Shown: one piece after another, positions 26,751-35,988 of the stretch
How positions within the stretch are numbered: position 1 is the first letter of the stretch
Layout: the number at the start of each line of letters is the position of its first letter
From: Salinimonas lutimaris
GTDB lineage: Bacteria; Pseudomonadota; Gammaproteobacteria; Enterobacterales; Alteromonadaceae
Direction: 5' to 3'
DNA: 64,000 nucleotides
Assembly: GCF_005222225.1 (NCBI RefSeq)
Contig: NZ_CP036536.1
Coordinates: 2,070,001 to 2,134,000, forward strand
Notes under the pieces: model-generated
Databases searched by the model: none
Told to the model about the DNA's origin: nothing
The model's input: only the letters and a program-made list of their open reading frames with translations
Program-made: the position numbers and the translations under genes

Positions 26751-26981
26751 CTAATGCAAACGTTCAAATAGAAGAATTTTATTCTGTGGGGAGATAGTAA
26801 GACGAAAGTAGCCTTTCAGGCCCAGGGAAGTGACAAAAGGACGCAGACGAGAGGTGGGGATCTGCACGCGATGACCGCTGTCTGCGGTCATGATCACGTT
26901 TTTCAAAGATGGCTGGTACAGTGCCTCACACTCGGTGTAAGACACTGACAGCTGAAAATAGTAAACCTTGTTATTGTTCAC
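26751..26981 (-). CDS. DUF2835 family small protein
   Basis: A 76-residue protein of unknown function matching my memory of DUF2835: N-terminal KVYYFQLSVSYTECEALYQP, then HRVQIPTSRLRPFVTSLGLKG and the end YFRLTISPQNKILLFERL. I choose a GTG start (VNNNKVYYF) at 26981, 11 bp inside the end of pepN, since family members begin close to YYF. An in-frame ATG at 27020 would add 13 residues encoded wholly within pepN. The ribosome site is weak, so coupling to pepN is likely. No strong terminator follows; a small imperfect hairpin lies near 26750. Confidence 0.75.
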   Translation of the reverse strand: MNNNKVYYFQLSVSYTECEALYQPSLKNVIMTADSGHRVQIPTSRLRPFVTSLGLKGYFRLTISPQNKILLFERLH

Positions 26982-29577
26982 TGTTGGATTGGTACGCCAG
27001 ACTTTTACTGACTTTTTCAAACAAGTCGCTGCTCAGCTCCTTCACTCCCAGCAAACGATTCAGTTGCGTTTTCATGAGCTGCTGATGCGCCGGACTAAAG
27101 TTGTGCCATTGCGTCAGCGGCGTCACGATACGGGCTGCAACCTGAGGATTGACCTTATCAAGTTCCATCAGGTAATCCGTCACAAACTTATAGCCTGAAC
27201 CATCCAGGTTATGAAAACCTGCGGTATTGAAAAAAGCAAAGCTGCCCACCACGGCGCGCACCCGGTTCGGATTTCCAATGGTAAATTGGGGATGCTGCTG
27301 AAGCAGGGTCAGCTGACTAAGAATATCGTCGCGCTCCGTGGTAGCGTGCAAGCCAAACCACTTATCCAGCACCAGGGGATCCTGATTCCAGCGCTGCTCA
27401 AATTCTTCCATCAGGGTTTCAAATACCTGGCGTTGCCCAGCCTGCGCGGCTTTTAGTGCGCCCAGTGTATCTGTCATGTTATCGGCCTGGGCAAACTGCG
27501 TTTTAATCGCGCCTTGCTGATCGTCAAGTCGGGCCAGATGCACCAATACCTGGTTGCGACAACGCCGGGCATTCACTGCCTGCTGTGAATAGGTATAAGC
27601 GGATGTACTGATACTGTTAAAAATGGCTTTAAGTGGTTCGGCCAGTCTGACTGAAAAGGCCTGGCAGAACGCGTCGCGGGCACTATTCAGCGCGGCAACA
27701 TCGACCTGGGAACGGGTCTGGCATAATGTTTCAAAGCTGGGAATAACCAGGCATTCACCCAGCAGCTCATGGTTATCCGCCTCACCAGTCAGCACCGCCT
27801 CAAGCCCCTGCCAGATTGTGTCATCTACCGCTTCTGGCGTACCCTGCTCGTAGCAGTTAATGCACCAACTATATAATGATTGCAACGCGTCCCAGCGGTT
27901 GAAACTGTCATGGGCATACTGAAAAACATTCAGCAACTGCGCAGCATTCAAATCATTGTGCACTTTTGCCGGCGCAGAGAAATTACCCAGAATCACCGGG
28001 ATCAGGGGTTCTTCAACATCGCTGAACGTCAGCGTTAATTCTGATTTGTCCAGAATCACCATGCCGTCTTTAACCAAACCATCATCATCACTATAGTGAT
28101 TGCCCTGACTATCGATACAGTCAAAGGTTACCGGCATGAACAGGGCAGCTTTGGTGCGCTGATCGGCAGTGGGCGCCGTACGCTGCGATAAGGTCACGGT
28201 CATTTTGCCGGTGCTGTCATCAAAAACTGATGATACGGTAATAACCGGGGTGCCCGATTGCGAGTACCATAAAGCAAAATGAGATAAGTCCAGGTCGGTT
28301 GCTGTTTGCATCGCCGCGACAAAGTCGTCGCAGGTTACCGCCTGACCATCGTGACGGCGGAAATACTCGTCCATACCTTTGCGGAAACCTTGCGGCCCCA
28401 GTAATGTATGGAACATACGAATAACTTCAGCGCCTTTGTCATACACTGTCACCGTATAGAAGTTATTCATTTCAATGACTTCTTCAGGACGAATAGGATG
28501 ACTCATCGCGCTGGCATCTTCGGCAAACTGGTGTTCGCGCATGACTCTGACATGCTTAATACGATTGCTCAGCGGTGATGTCATATCAGCACTGAACTGC
28601 TGATCACGAAAAACCGTCAGGCCCTCTTTCAGGCTCAGCTGAAACCAGTCACGACAAGTGACCCGGTTACCCGTCCAGTTATGGAAATATTCATGAGCAA
28701 TCACTGACTCGACATTAAAAAAGTCTTCGTCGGTGGCGCTATCCTGGTCAGCCAGCACAAATTTGCTGTTAAAGACGTTCAGGCCTTTATTTTCCATCGC
28801 GCCCATATTGAAGAAGTCAACAGCCACAATCATGTAGATGTCCAGGTCATATTCCAGCCCAAAAGTATCTTCATCCCATTTCATGGCACGCTTTAATGAC
28901 GCCAGCGCAAAATGACCACGCTCACGTTTACCTTTATCTACATACAGCTCTAGCTTAACTGGCTTACCACTGCTGGTGGTGTAAGTATCTTCCAGCAAAT
29001 CAAAATCACCGGCTACCATTGCAAATAAATAGCTTGGCTTGGGATGCGGGTCCTGCCAGGTTACCCAGTGGGTGCCATCATCGTTATCTCCCCGGGCAAT
29101 CGGATTACCGTTGGCCAGCAGTGTCGGATACTGCTGCTTATCACCGTGCAGGGTGACTTCAAACGTCGCCAGTACGTCCGGGCGGTCCAGATAATAGGTA
29201 ATACGGCGAAAGCCCTCGGCCTCACACTGGGTACAGTATGTACCGGCAGATAAATACAGGCCTTCAAGCGCCCGGTTATTCTGTGGGTCGATGGTGTTAA
29301 CGATGGTCAGTGTGAATTGTTCGGGCACATTGCTAATAAGCAACTGGCCGTCAACGACCTGATAGTCAGAATGGGGCTGGTCGTTGATGACCACACTATC
29401 AAGCTGAATTTTATCGCCGTCCAAAGCCAGGGCGTTACCTTCACTGGCAAGACGTTTTACCTGACTTGTGGTTTCCACCCGGGTGGTAGTCGGATGCAGG
29501 CGAACATCCATTTTTACATCGGTAATGGTAAAAACAGGCGGCTGATAATCCGCCCGTTTTTTAGCTTGCATACTCAT
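26971..29577 (-). CDS. pepN: Aminopeptidase N (M1 family)
   Basis: Zinc metallopeptidase removing N-terminal residues from peptides in the cytosol. The 868 residues are close to E. coli PepN (870). It shows the substrate-binding GAMEN motif (FNMGAMENKGLN), the zinc site HEYFHNW with the third ligand in LKEGLTVFRDQ, and C-terminal DUF3458-type helical domains. The ATG at 29577 follows AGGAGG at a short 4 bp; the ATG two codons later has 10-bp spacing, so either may be used. It lies 15 bp after the NhaC gene and overlaps DUF2835, making a four-gene unit with the transporters. Confidence 0.97.
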   Translation of the reverse strand: MSMQAKKRADYQPPVFTITDVKMDVRLHPTTTRVETTSQVKRLASEGNALALDGDKIQLDSVVINDQPHSDYQVVDGQLLISNVPEQFTLTIVNTIDPQNNRALEGLYLSAGTYCTQCEAEGFRRITYYLDRPDVLATFEVTLHGDKQQYPTLLANGNPIARGDNDDGTHWVTWQDPHPKPSYLFAMVAGDFDLLEDTYTTSSGKPVKLELYVDKGKRERGHFALASLKRAMKWDEDTFGLEYDLDIYMIVAVDFFNMGAMENKGLNVFNSKFVLADQDSATDEDFFNVESVIAHEYFHNWTGNRVTCRDWFQLSLKEGLTVFRDQQFSADMTSPLSNRIKHVRVMREHQFAEDASAMSHPIRPEEVIEMNNFYTVTVYDKGAEVIRMFHTLLGPQGFRKGMDEYFRRHDGQAVTCDDFVAAMQTATDLDLSHFALWYSQSGTPVITVSSVFDDSTGKMTVTLSQRTAPTADQRTKAALFMPVTFDCIDSQGNHYSDDDGLVKDGMVILDKSELTLTFSDVEEPLIPVILGNFSAPAKVHNDLNAAQLLNVFQYAHDSFNRWDALQSLYSWCINCYEQGTPEAVDDTIWQGLEAVLTGEADNHELLGECLVIPSFETLCQTRSQVDVAALNSARDAFCQAFSVRLAEPLKAIFNSISTSAYTYSQQAVNARRCRNQVLVHLARLDDQQGAIKTQFAQADNMTDTLGALKAAQAGQRQVFETLMEEFEQRWNQDPLVLDKWFGLHATTERDDILSQLTLLQQHPQFTIGNPNRVRAVVGSFAFFNTAGFHNLDGSGYKFVTDYLMELDKVNPQVAARIVTPLTQWHNFSPAHQQLMKTQLNRLLGVKELSSDLFEKVSKSLAYQSNSEQ

Positions 29578-29592
29578 TCATCCTCCTTGGGA

Positions 29593-31059
29593 TTAGGCTT
29601 CAGTCTCCTTTGTTTCAAAAGGAGGTTTTATTCTGAGAATCTTAATACCTACATAGGCGTAAATTACTGCCAATACAGGATTTATCACGTTGAAGAACGC
29701 GTAGAAAATATATTCAAACGGGTGTACACCCAGCACGCCATGCATGTAAGCACCACAGGTATTCCATGGGATCAGTGGAGACGTCAGCGTACCGCCGTCT
29801 TCAAGACTGCGCGACAGATTCAGCTGGTGCAGGCCACGTTTTTCGTATTCTTTTTTGTACATCCGGCCAGGCATTACAATGGCAATATACTGGTCAGCGG
29901 TAACCAGGTTAGTTCCCAGGCACGTTAAAATTGTGCGGCTAATCATGTCACCGGCTGACTTAGCTCCTTTAAGAATGGTGCTCACCGCGCGTTTTAACAA
30001 GCCTACTTTTTCTAAAACCGCACCAAATGACATGGCAGAGATAATCAGCCAGATCGTGTTCAGCATAGATGACATACCGCCCCGGCTTAACAGACTGTTC
30101 AGGTTTTCATCCGGCGTGGAGAAACTCACTCCGTCAAACAATGCCGTCCACACAACTTTTAAGGTACCGACCGCCGAAGAGTCAGATGCATCAGCCATCG
30201 ACAGTACCACATCCTGCTGAAACAACACTGCCCATAAGGCACCAACCAGGGCACCAATAGATACCGCCGGAAATGCCGGCATTTTTTTGATTGCCAGGGT
30301 GAGTAGCAATACCAGCGGAACTAGCAAATACCAGCCTAAATCAAACGACTCCGCCAACAAAACCTGCATGGATTCAATACGTTCAACACTGGCGCCTGAA
30401 GACTGGCTGAAACCAAGAATAACAAACAGAATCAGGGTTATCACATAGCTGGGGATGGTAGTCCACAACATATAGCGAATGTGTTCAAATAAGTCAGTTC
30501 CTGCCACAGCCGGGGCCAGATTGGTGGTTTCTGATAAAGGTGAAATCTTATCGCCAAAATAAGAGCCAGAAACAACCGCACCGGCAGCAATAGCCGGCGA
30601 CATATCCATCCCGGCTGCTACACCCATCAGGGCCACACCGACTGTCGCGGCGGTTGTCCAGGAGCTACCAATACTCATCGCTACCACGCCACAAATCAAG
30701 CAGCTGGCTGCGTAAAAGAAAGACGGATTCAGCAGTTCAAGACCGTAGTAAATCAACGTCGGGACGGTGCCTGCCAGCATCCACGTGCCAATCAGTGAGC
30801 CAACAGCCAGCAGGATCAGACATGCCCCCAGAGACATGGAAATTCCATTGACGATTCCCTGTTCGATGTCAGCCCATTTATGGCCGTTTTTCATGCCTAT
30901 AATAGCCGCCATACCGGTGGCCAGTAGCAGCGCTATCTGGTTAGGCCCGAAAGAAGAGTTATCACCAAAAAGGTATACCGCTGAGCCCATCATGATTACC
31001 AGCGCAATAACAGGTAACAAGGCATCTAACAGGGAGGGTTCTTTGATTTTATCAGTCAT
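29593..31059 (-). CDS. NhaC-family Na+/H+ antiporter
   Basis: Inner-membrane antiporter of the NhaC family expected to expel Na+ for H+. The 488-residue protein starts MTDKIKEPSLLDALLPVIAL (31059), the better choice than an upstream ATG that overlaps the transporter gene. It has about eleven hydrophobic helices. Family-like segments include MSIGSSWTTAATVGVALMGV, SGSYFGDKISPLSETTNLAP and LGTNLVTADQYIAIVMPGRM, with charged residues inside helices. Antiporter and related malate-lactate or amino-acid exchangers share this family, so substrate is inferred. It lies 17 bp after the NSS transporter and 15 bp before pepN. Confidence 0.87.
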   Translation of the reverse strand: MTDKIKEPSLLDALLPVIALVIMMGSAVYLFGDNSSFGPNQIALLLATGMAAIIGMKNGHKWADIEQGIVNGISMSLGACLILLAVGSLIGTWMLAGTVPTLIYYGLELLNPSFFYAASCLICGVVAMSIGSSWTTAATVGVALMGVAAGMDMSPAIAAGAVVSGSYFGDKISPLSETTNLAPAVAGTDLFEHIRYMLWTTIPSYVITLILFVILGFSQSSGASVERIESMQVLLAESFDLGWYLLVPLVLLLTLAIKKMPAFPAVSIGALVGALWAVLFQQDVVLSMADASDSSAVGTLKVVWTALFDGVSFSTPDENLNSLLSRGGMSSMLNTIWLIISAMSFGAVLEKVGLLKRAVSTILKGAKSAGDMISRTILTCLGTNLVTADQYIAIVMPGRMYKKEYEKRGLHQLNLSRSLEDGGTLTSPLIPWNTCGAYMHGVLGVHPFEYIFYAFFNVINPVLAVIYAYVGIKILRIKPPFETKETEA

Positions 31060-31076
31060 TATTATAGGTCTTCTAA

Positions 31077-32414
31077 TTAGATCACAGAACGGACAAACAT
31101 AACGGCAATGATGACCGGACAAACAAAACGTACGTACCAGGGCCAGATTTTCCAGAACAGGCTGTGTTCTGCGGCTTCATCGCCCTGTTTAAGCTCAGCC
31201 AGAATAGCATCTCGGCGCCAGACCCAGCCGGCAAATATACACAATACCAGTCCCAGTAATGGCTGGCTCCACTCGGTGGTTAGCTTGACAACCATTCCGA
31301 AGAGCTGGTCGAAATTCAGCATGATGATGCAACTGGCAGCAAAAATGATAGCGGTCATCAGCCACACGGCTTTTTTGCGTTGCATCCCTTTGCTCTCAAC
31401 CAGATATGAAACCGGTACTTCCAGCATCGAAATCGACGAAGTGACAGACGCGATGCCCATGAGTGCAAAGAATGCCATCGACACAACAATACCCATAGTG
31501 CCGATAGAACCGAACAACGCCGGCAATACGGTAAATATGAGCTTATCACCATCAATCAGTACACCGTCAGCATTGAAAATCTCAACACCGTTGTACAGAG
31601 CAACATACATGGCGGGAATAATCAGCATACCCGCAATAATCGCAACGCCGATATCGACCAACGCAACCGAAGCACCAATGCGCGGCAGGTTTTCCTGTTT
31701 GCTAACGTAAGAACCATATACCAGCATAGTACCGACACCCAATGACATTGAGAAAAATGCCTGTCCCATTGCGCTGATCAACAACTCGGCCTCAAACACG
31801 CGGCTAAAATCGGGTACCAGATAAGCACTCCAGCCTTCGGCAGCGCCCGGCTGCATACTGACATAGCCAATCAATAACAAGATGATAATCACCAGGGTTG
31901 GCATCAGACGTACGGACCATTTTTCAATACCGGCTTTCACACCGCCCAGCACAATCAGTGACGTCAACACCATAAAGATGGCGCAGAAAATGATATTACG
32001 CGGCGTAGAAAAGGATACCAGCCACTGAGAGGCAGCGTCTGCACCAACCAGCGATACCGCCCCGTCGGCCAGATAAGCCAGCATCCAGCCACCTACAATG
32101 GCATAAAAAGCCAGAATCATGGAAACGGTGACAAACCCCCATGCACCGGTAGCCCGGCCAATAGCAGATCCATTTGAAATACTGCCCAGCGCATCGATCA
32201 TATTGGAACGGGTTGCCCGGCCAATAATTAATTCGGCCATCAGAACCGGGTAAGAAAGAACAAAGGCCAGTAACAGATATACCAGCACAAATGCCGCACC
32301 ACCATTAGTGGCAACTTGTGTCGGAAAACCCCAAATATTTCCCAACCCGACGGCAGATCCCGCAGCGGCTAATATAAAGCCGATACGCGACGAGAATTCA
32401 CCTCGCATAGCCAT
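31077..32414 (-). CDS. Sodium-dependent transporter of the NSS/SNF family
   Basis: A 445-residue LeuT-fold symporter, usually for amino acids driven by Na+. The first helix carries SRIGFILAAAGSAVGLGNIWGFPTQ as two unwound parts with the AVGLGN Na+ site. Later helices include FVLVYLLLAFVLSYPVLMAE and the MGQAFFSMSLGVGTMLVYGSY segment of helix 6. The substrate cannot be read from sequence; bacterial members carry tryptophan, tyrosine, leucine or alanine. It heads the run transporter-NhaC-pepN-DUF2835. The prc terminator lies upstream. Confidence 0.93.
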   Translation of the reverse strand: MAMRGEFSSRIGFILAAAGSAVGLGNIWGFPTQVATNGGAAFVLVYLLLAFVLSYPVLMAELIIGRATRSNMIDALGSISNGSAIGRATGAWGFVTVSMILAFYAIVGGWMLAYLADGAVSLVGADAASQWLVSFSTPRNIIFCAIFMVLTSLIVLGGVKAGIEKWSVRLMPTLVIIILLLIGYVSMQPGAAEGWSAYLVPDFSRVFEAELLISAMGQAFFSMSLGVGTMLVYGSYVSKQENLPRIGASVALVDIGVAIIAGMLIIPAMYVALYNGVEIFNADGVLIDGDKLIFTVLPALFGSIGTMGIVVSMAFFALMGIASVTSSISMLEVPVSYLVESKGMQRKKAVWLMTAIIFAASCIIMLNFDQLFGMVVKLTTEWSQPLLGLVLCIFAGWVWRRDAILAELKQGDEAAEHSLFWKIWPWYVRFVCPVIIAVMFVRSVI

Positions 32415-32463
32415 GTGTATGTTCCCAATTATTATTGTTGTCGTTTGTGTGCTACATATACAA

Positions 32464-32493
32464 AAAGGGCTGGCTTTTTAGCACCAGCCCTTT
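32464..32493 (-). terminator. Intrinsic terminator after prc
   Basis: AAAGGGCTGG (32464-32473) pairs with CCAGCCCTTT (32484-32493), a 10-bp stem with a 10-nt loop. A U tract follows on the minus strand. It closes the msrC-proQ-prc unit 13 bp after the prc stop. Confidence 0.88.
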
Positions 32494-32505
32494 GTATTTG
32501 CTTTA

Positions 32506-34545
32506 TTATTTTTGATGAATTGCGTACTTTCCAGTGTTCAGCATATCGTATGTGATGTTGGCGGCTTCATCCAGAAACGGGTCCAGCTCTTCCAGATCAT
32601 CGGGCAGATCATCCATCGACTCAACCGGCTCTTTGCCCATGCGCGCTAAGCGTTCATTGGCACGTCTAAGCTCCAGTTTTTCGTCTTCGTCTTTTTCTGC
32701 CAGGCGTTCAGATTCCACTAAAGAAACATAATCGCGCTCTTTTTTCTCTTTGTAATCCTTGATGTCTTCCTGCAGATAACCAAACTCAGGATCCTGCATA
32801 ATGCGCTTATTATGCTTGGCTGTCAGCACATCCAGGGCATTCTGCGCATCACCGAAAGTGGCATAATTTGCCCGGTCAATGCTATCCCATGGCAAAGCTG
32901 ATTCTTCCTGGCTTTCGCCCCACTCGGCCGGGTCAATCGGTGACGGATAAGTGATATCCGGTACCACGCCTTTGTGCTGTGTACTACCGCCATTGATACG
33001 GTAGAACTTAGCAATGGTGAACTGCACACTGCCCAGCGGATTTTCATACAAATCATAAATCCGGCCAAGACCACGATGCTGTTGTACGGTGCCCTTTCCA
33101 AAGGTTTGTTCACCCACAATCAGTGCACGGTTGTAATCCTGCATGGCCGCGGCAAAAATTTCGGAGGCGGATGCACTGTACCGGTCAACCAGCACGGTTA
33201 GCGGGCCATCATAAGACACGCTGCCGTCAGTATCGCGGTTAACACTGATTTTACCTTCACCATAGCGAATCTGTACCACCGGGCCTTTTTCAATAAACAG
33301 GCCGGTTAGCAAAGTGGCTTCGGTCAGTGAACCACCACCGTTACCTCGCAGATCAACGATAATGCCTTTAACATCCTGCGCGTTCAGTTTTTCAATTTCT
33401 TTTTCAACGTCTGCATGCAGGTTGTTGTAGAAGCTTGGAATGGTAATGACGCCCAGCTTTTCGTCCTTATGCGGACCACTGTCAGGCGTATACACTTCAG
33501 ATTTTGCGGCGCGGTCTTCCAGTTTAATCTTATCCCGGGTCAGGCTGACCACAGACATCGATTTACTTTCACTGGCCCCTTTTTGAACCTGCAGACGAAC
33601 GGTTGAGCCTTTTGGCCCTTTGATCAGGTCTACCACTTCATCCAGACGCCAACCTACTACATCAACAAAATCTTCTTCATCCTGAGCCACGCCGATGATT
33701 TTATCTTCCGGCTTCAGCGCATTGGACTTATCGGCAGGGCCGCCCGCCACAATGCTTTTAATAATGGTGAAATCATCTTCACTTTGTAACACAGCACCAA
33801 TGCCCTCAAATGACAAGTTCATGTCCATCTGGAAGCGTTCTGCATTACGGGGAGACAGGTAACTGGTGTGTGCCTCGATGGTTCGGGCAAACGAATTCAT
33901 TACGCTTTGAAACACGTCTTCGCTTTGTGTTTGTTTCAAACGTTTAATAGCACGGTTATAACGCTTGGTCAGAAGATCTTTTGCTTCTTCCCAGGTTTTG
34001 CCAGCTAGAATCAGGTTCAGCGCGTCGTATTTAACCCGCTGGCGCCAGATTTCATCAAGCTCTTTTTCCGACGTGGGCCACTGGGCATCTTCACGGTCGT
34101 AATAAAACTTGTCACCGGCTTTTTCAAAGTCAAACTTTTCATCAAGCAGGCTTAATGCATATTCAAAACGCTGCAAACGGCGCTCTGAAGTAACATTAAA
34201 CATATCGTAGGCAACTTTCATGTTACCGCGTGAAAGTGCCTCGTCAAAGTCGTCCTGATATTCGCGAAACGCGTCAATGTCTTCTTTCAGCAGAACCTGC
34301 TTATTGCTGTCCAGTGATTTTAGAAAACGGTCAAAGACCTGCTCTGACAAGGCGTTATCCAACGTAATTTCTTTGTAGTGAGCGCGGGTAAACAAAGCAC
34401 TTACCCGCTTGGCAGCTACACTGTGCTGTGATTCCTGCTGCAATATCGGCAGGCCATCAACATCAGGTGTGCTGGTCACCGCGCCTGCGCCCACTCCCAT
34501 AGTCAGGAATGCACCGGCGATAGAAATACGAAGGATATCTTTCAT
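32506..34545 (-). CDS. prc: Carboxy-terminal processing (tail-specific) protease Prc
   Basis: Periplasmic S41 protease that trims C-termini and turns over murein endopeptidases and other envelope proteins. The 679 residues match E. coli Prc (682). A signal peptide begins MKDILRISIAGAFLTMGVGA. The long N-terminal helical domain runs to about 230, then the PDZ domain (FEGIGAVLQSEDDFTIIKSI), then the protease core with IIVDLRGNGGGSLTEA and the catalytic Ser in DRYSASASEIFAAAM. The catalytic Lys is in GEQTFGKGTVQQ. It lies 1 bp after proQ, as in many gammaproteobacteria. Confidence 0.96.
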   Translation of the reverse strand: MKDILRISIAGAFLTMGVGAGAVTSTPDVDGLPILQQESQHSVAAKRVSALFTRAHYKEITLDNALSEQVFDRFLKSLDSNKQVLLKEDIDAFREYQDDFDEALSRGNMKVAYDMFNVTSERRLQRFEYALSLLDEKFDFEKAGDKFYYDREDAQWPTSEKELDEIWRQRVKYDALNLILAGKTWEEAKDLLTKRYNRAIKRLKQTQSEDVFQSVMNSFARTIEAHTSYLSPRNAERFQMDMNLSFEGIGAVLQSEDDFTIIKSIVAGGPADKSNALKPEDKIIGVAQDEEDFVDVVGWRLDEVVDLIKGPKGSTVRLQVQKGASESKSMSVVSLTRDKIKLEDRAAKSEVYTPDSGPHKDEKLGVITIPSFYNNLHADVEKEIEKLNAQDVKGIIVDLRGNGGGSLTEATLLTGLFIEKGPVVQIRYGEGKISVNRDTDGSVSYDGPLTVLVDRYSASASEIFAAAMQDYNRALIVGEQTFGKGTVQQHRGLGRIYDLYENPLGSVQFTIAKFYRINGGSTQHKGVVPDITYPSPIDPAEWGESQEESALPWDSIDRANYATFGDAQNALDVLTAKHNKRIMQDPEFGYLQEDIKDYKEKKERDYVSLVESERLAEKDEDEKLELRRANERLARMGKEPVESMDDLPDDLEELDPFLDEAANITYDMLNTGKYAIHQK

Positions 34546-34546
34546 T

Positions 34547-35206
34547 TTACGACCTCTTGGAACTTGCCAAACGCAGCGCGTCTGCGTTCACTTTGACAAC
34601 CATACCGGTATCAAGCTGAACGTGAATGCCATCTTTAGCAACTTCGGTAATGACGGCAGGCATTGGTGCCTTACCCAGTTTAACAGTAACCTTAGTCCCA
34701 GCCTGCAGATCACCGTCTGTTAATTTAGCAGGTGGTGTCTTGATTGGTCTGCTGGTTTTAGGTTTAGTTCCTTTTTTCGCATCGGCCGGACGCTGACGTG
34801 GTGTACCGGCAGAATCAGCACGTTTTGCCGGACGTTTGTCGCCTGCTTCACGCTGCTTTGCTTTACGCTTCTCTGCGGCCTTAGCTTTACTTTCTTCAAG
34901 CTGCTGGCGCGCGTGATCCGCATGTTCCTTTTCAATCTGCGCATCCTGATTACCGTCCAGGTCTACCCGATGGGCGCCTTCACGGATGCTATGCAGATAA
35001 CGCCAGCTATTAGTATAGTGACGCAGTGTGGAACGCAGTAATGTTTTGCTGACTCTTTCGTCGTCATCAAGACGCTCTGCCAATTCCTGAAAAATGCCAA
35101 TTTTTAGAGGGCGGGCTTCGCCTTCTGTGGAGAAACAGTGCGGAAAACGCTCGGCAAGATAGGCGATGACTTCTTTACTGTTTGAAAACTTCTCTGTTGC
35201 TTCCAT
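34547..35206 (-). CDS. proQ: RNA chaperone ProQ (FinO domain)
   Basis: Global RNA-binding chaperone for structured small RNAs and mRNA 3' ends. The 219-residue protein has the N-terminal FinO domain (about 1-115: EVIAYLAERFPHCFSTEGEA, RPLKIGIFQELAERL, LRSTLRHYTNSWRYL). A very basic linker rich in K, A and R spans about 115-165. A C-terminal Tudor-like domain begins near LQAGTKVTVKLGKAPMPAVI. It lies 1 bp before prc and 15 bp after the small acidic gene, the conserved proQ-prc arrangement. E. coli ProQ has 232 residues. Confidence 0.96.
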   Translation of the reverse strand: MEATEKFSNSKEVIAYLAERFPHCFSTEGEARPLKIGIFQELAERLDDDERVSKTLLRSTLRHYTNSWRYLHSIREGAHRVDLDGNQDAQIEKEHADHARQQLEESKAKAAEKRKAKQREAGDKRPAKRADSAGTPRQRPADAKKGTKPKTSRPIKTPPAKLTDGDLQAGTKVTVKLGKAPMPAVITEVAKDGIHVQLDTGMVVKVNADALRLASSKRS

Positions 35207-35221
35207 TAAATTTAACGCTAG

Positions 35222-35512
35222 TTAGTAAAATTCCGAATTATCCGCATCATCCCAAGTTGCCAGCGTATGGTCAACCCAATCCAGCAATTCATCATCCTCG
35301 ATGTCTAATAAACTGTCATTTCGGGCCCATTGCTCCCATGCGTAGTGCAATATTTGCTCAAGACGGCCTGTTTCAATGTCATCCTCTGCCCGATCGTAAA
35401 CCGCGTGCAGAATAAAATTTAAACGCTCGGATGCCTCTTCGGGATCGTCAAACCGGTCATCCATGTCATTAATGGTCGCCAGCACCACATGAATATCGAC
35501 ATTATCTTTCAT
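35222..35512 (-). CDS. Small acidic protein of unknown function between msrC and proQ
   Basis: I do not recognise this 96-residue protein. It is highly acidic, with clusters such as NDMDDRFDDPEEASERL and LDIEDDELLDWVDHTLATWD, and is predicted helical without membrane segments or a signal peptide. There are no cysteines. The start (MKDNVDIHVVLATIND) overlaps the msrC stop by 4 bp and the stop is 15 bp from proQ, so it is embedded in the operon and expected to be expressed. Acidic charge beside an RNA chaperone may suggest nucleic-acid mimicry or protein binding, but this is speculation. Confidence 0.75.
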   Translation of the reverse strand: MKDNVDIHVVLATINDMDDRFDDPEEASERLNFILHAVYDRAEDDIETGRLEQILHYAWEQWARNDSLLDIEDDELLDWVDHTLATWDDADNSEFY

Positions 35513-35976
35513 TGTTGCGACTCAACCAGAATGGCCGCAATGGCTTCCAGACCCGCTTTATCCTGTTCAGTAAAGCGCGAAAACTCAGGACTGTCGATAT
35601 CCAGTACGCCTATCAGGGTATCGTTTACGATAAGTGGTATCACAATCTCTGAATTGGACGCGGCATCACAGGCAATATGTCCATCAAACTGGTGAACATC
35701 CTCAATCATCTGGGTAGTGCGGGTCTGGGCTGCGGTACCGCAAACGCCTTTGCCCATCGGAATGCGAATACAGGCAGGCTGGCCCTGAAATGGCCCCAGC
35801 ACCAACTGGTCTTCTTTATACAGATAAAACCCTGCCCAGTTGACGGCCTCCAGATTATTAAACAATAGCGCACTGATATTGGCCATGTTGGCAATCAGGT
35901 CATGCTCACCGGAAACCAGTGCCTGCGCCTGCTGTTGCAGGCGTGAATAAAGTTGTTCAGTCAAAAGCTGCTCCAC
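35509..35976 (-). CDS. msrC: Free methionine-(R)-sulfoxide reductase (GAF domain)
   Basis: Reduces free methionine-R-sulfoxide, using thioredoxin. The 155 residues form one GAF domain (FYLYKEDQLVLGPFQGQPAC, VIPLIVNDTLIGVLDIDS). Cys69, Cys79 and Cys103 are spaced 10 and 24 residues apart, the same as the catalytic trio 84, 94 and 118 of E. coli YebR/MsrC. This makes an enzymatic rather than purely sensory GAF protein likely. It is the first gene of the msrC-acidic protein-proQ-prc run; yebR also sits upstream of proQ-prc in E. coli. Confidence 0.93.
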   Translation of the reverse strand: MEQLLTEQLYSRLQQQAQALVSGEHDLIANMANISALLFNNLEAVNWAGFYLYKEDQLVLGPFQGQPACIRIPMGKGVCGTAAQTRTTQMIEDVHQFDGHIACDAASNSEIVIPLIVNDTLIGVLDIDSPEFSRFTEQDKAGLEAIAAILVESQQ

Positions 35977-35988
35977 TCATTAATGTTA

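Noticed and set aside
29317..29928. Open frame of 203 codons on the plus strand crossing the pepN/NhaC junction
   Set aside because: It overlaps two well-supported minus-strand genes, and its translation shows no known motif or start site.
31108..31710. Open frame of 200 codons on the plus strand opposite the NSS transporter
   Set aside because: Shadow of a membrane protein gene; the composition is typical of antisense reading and there is no ribosome site.
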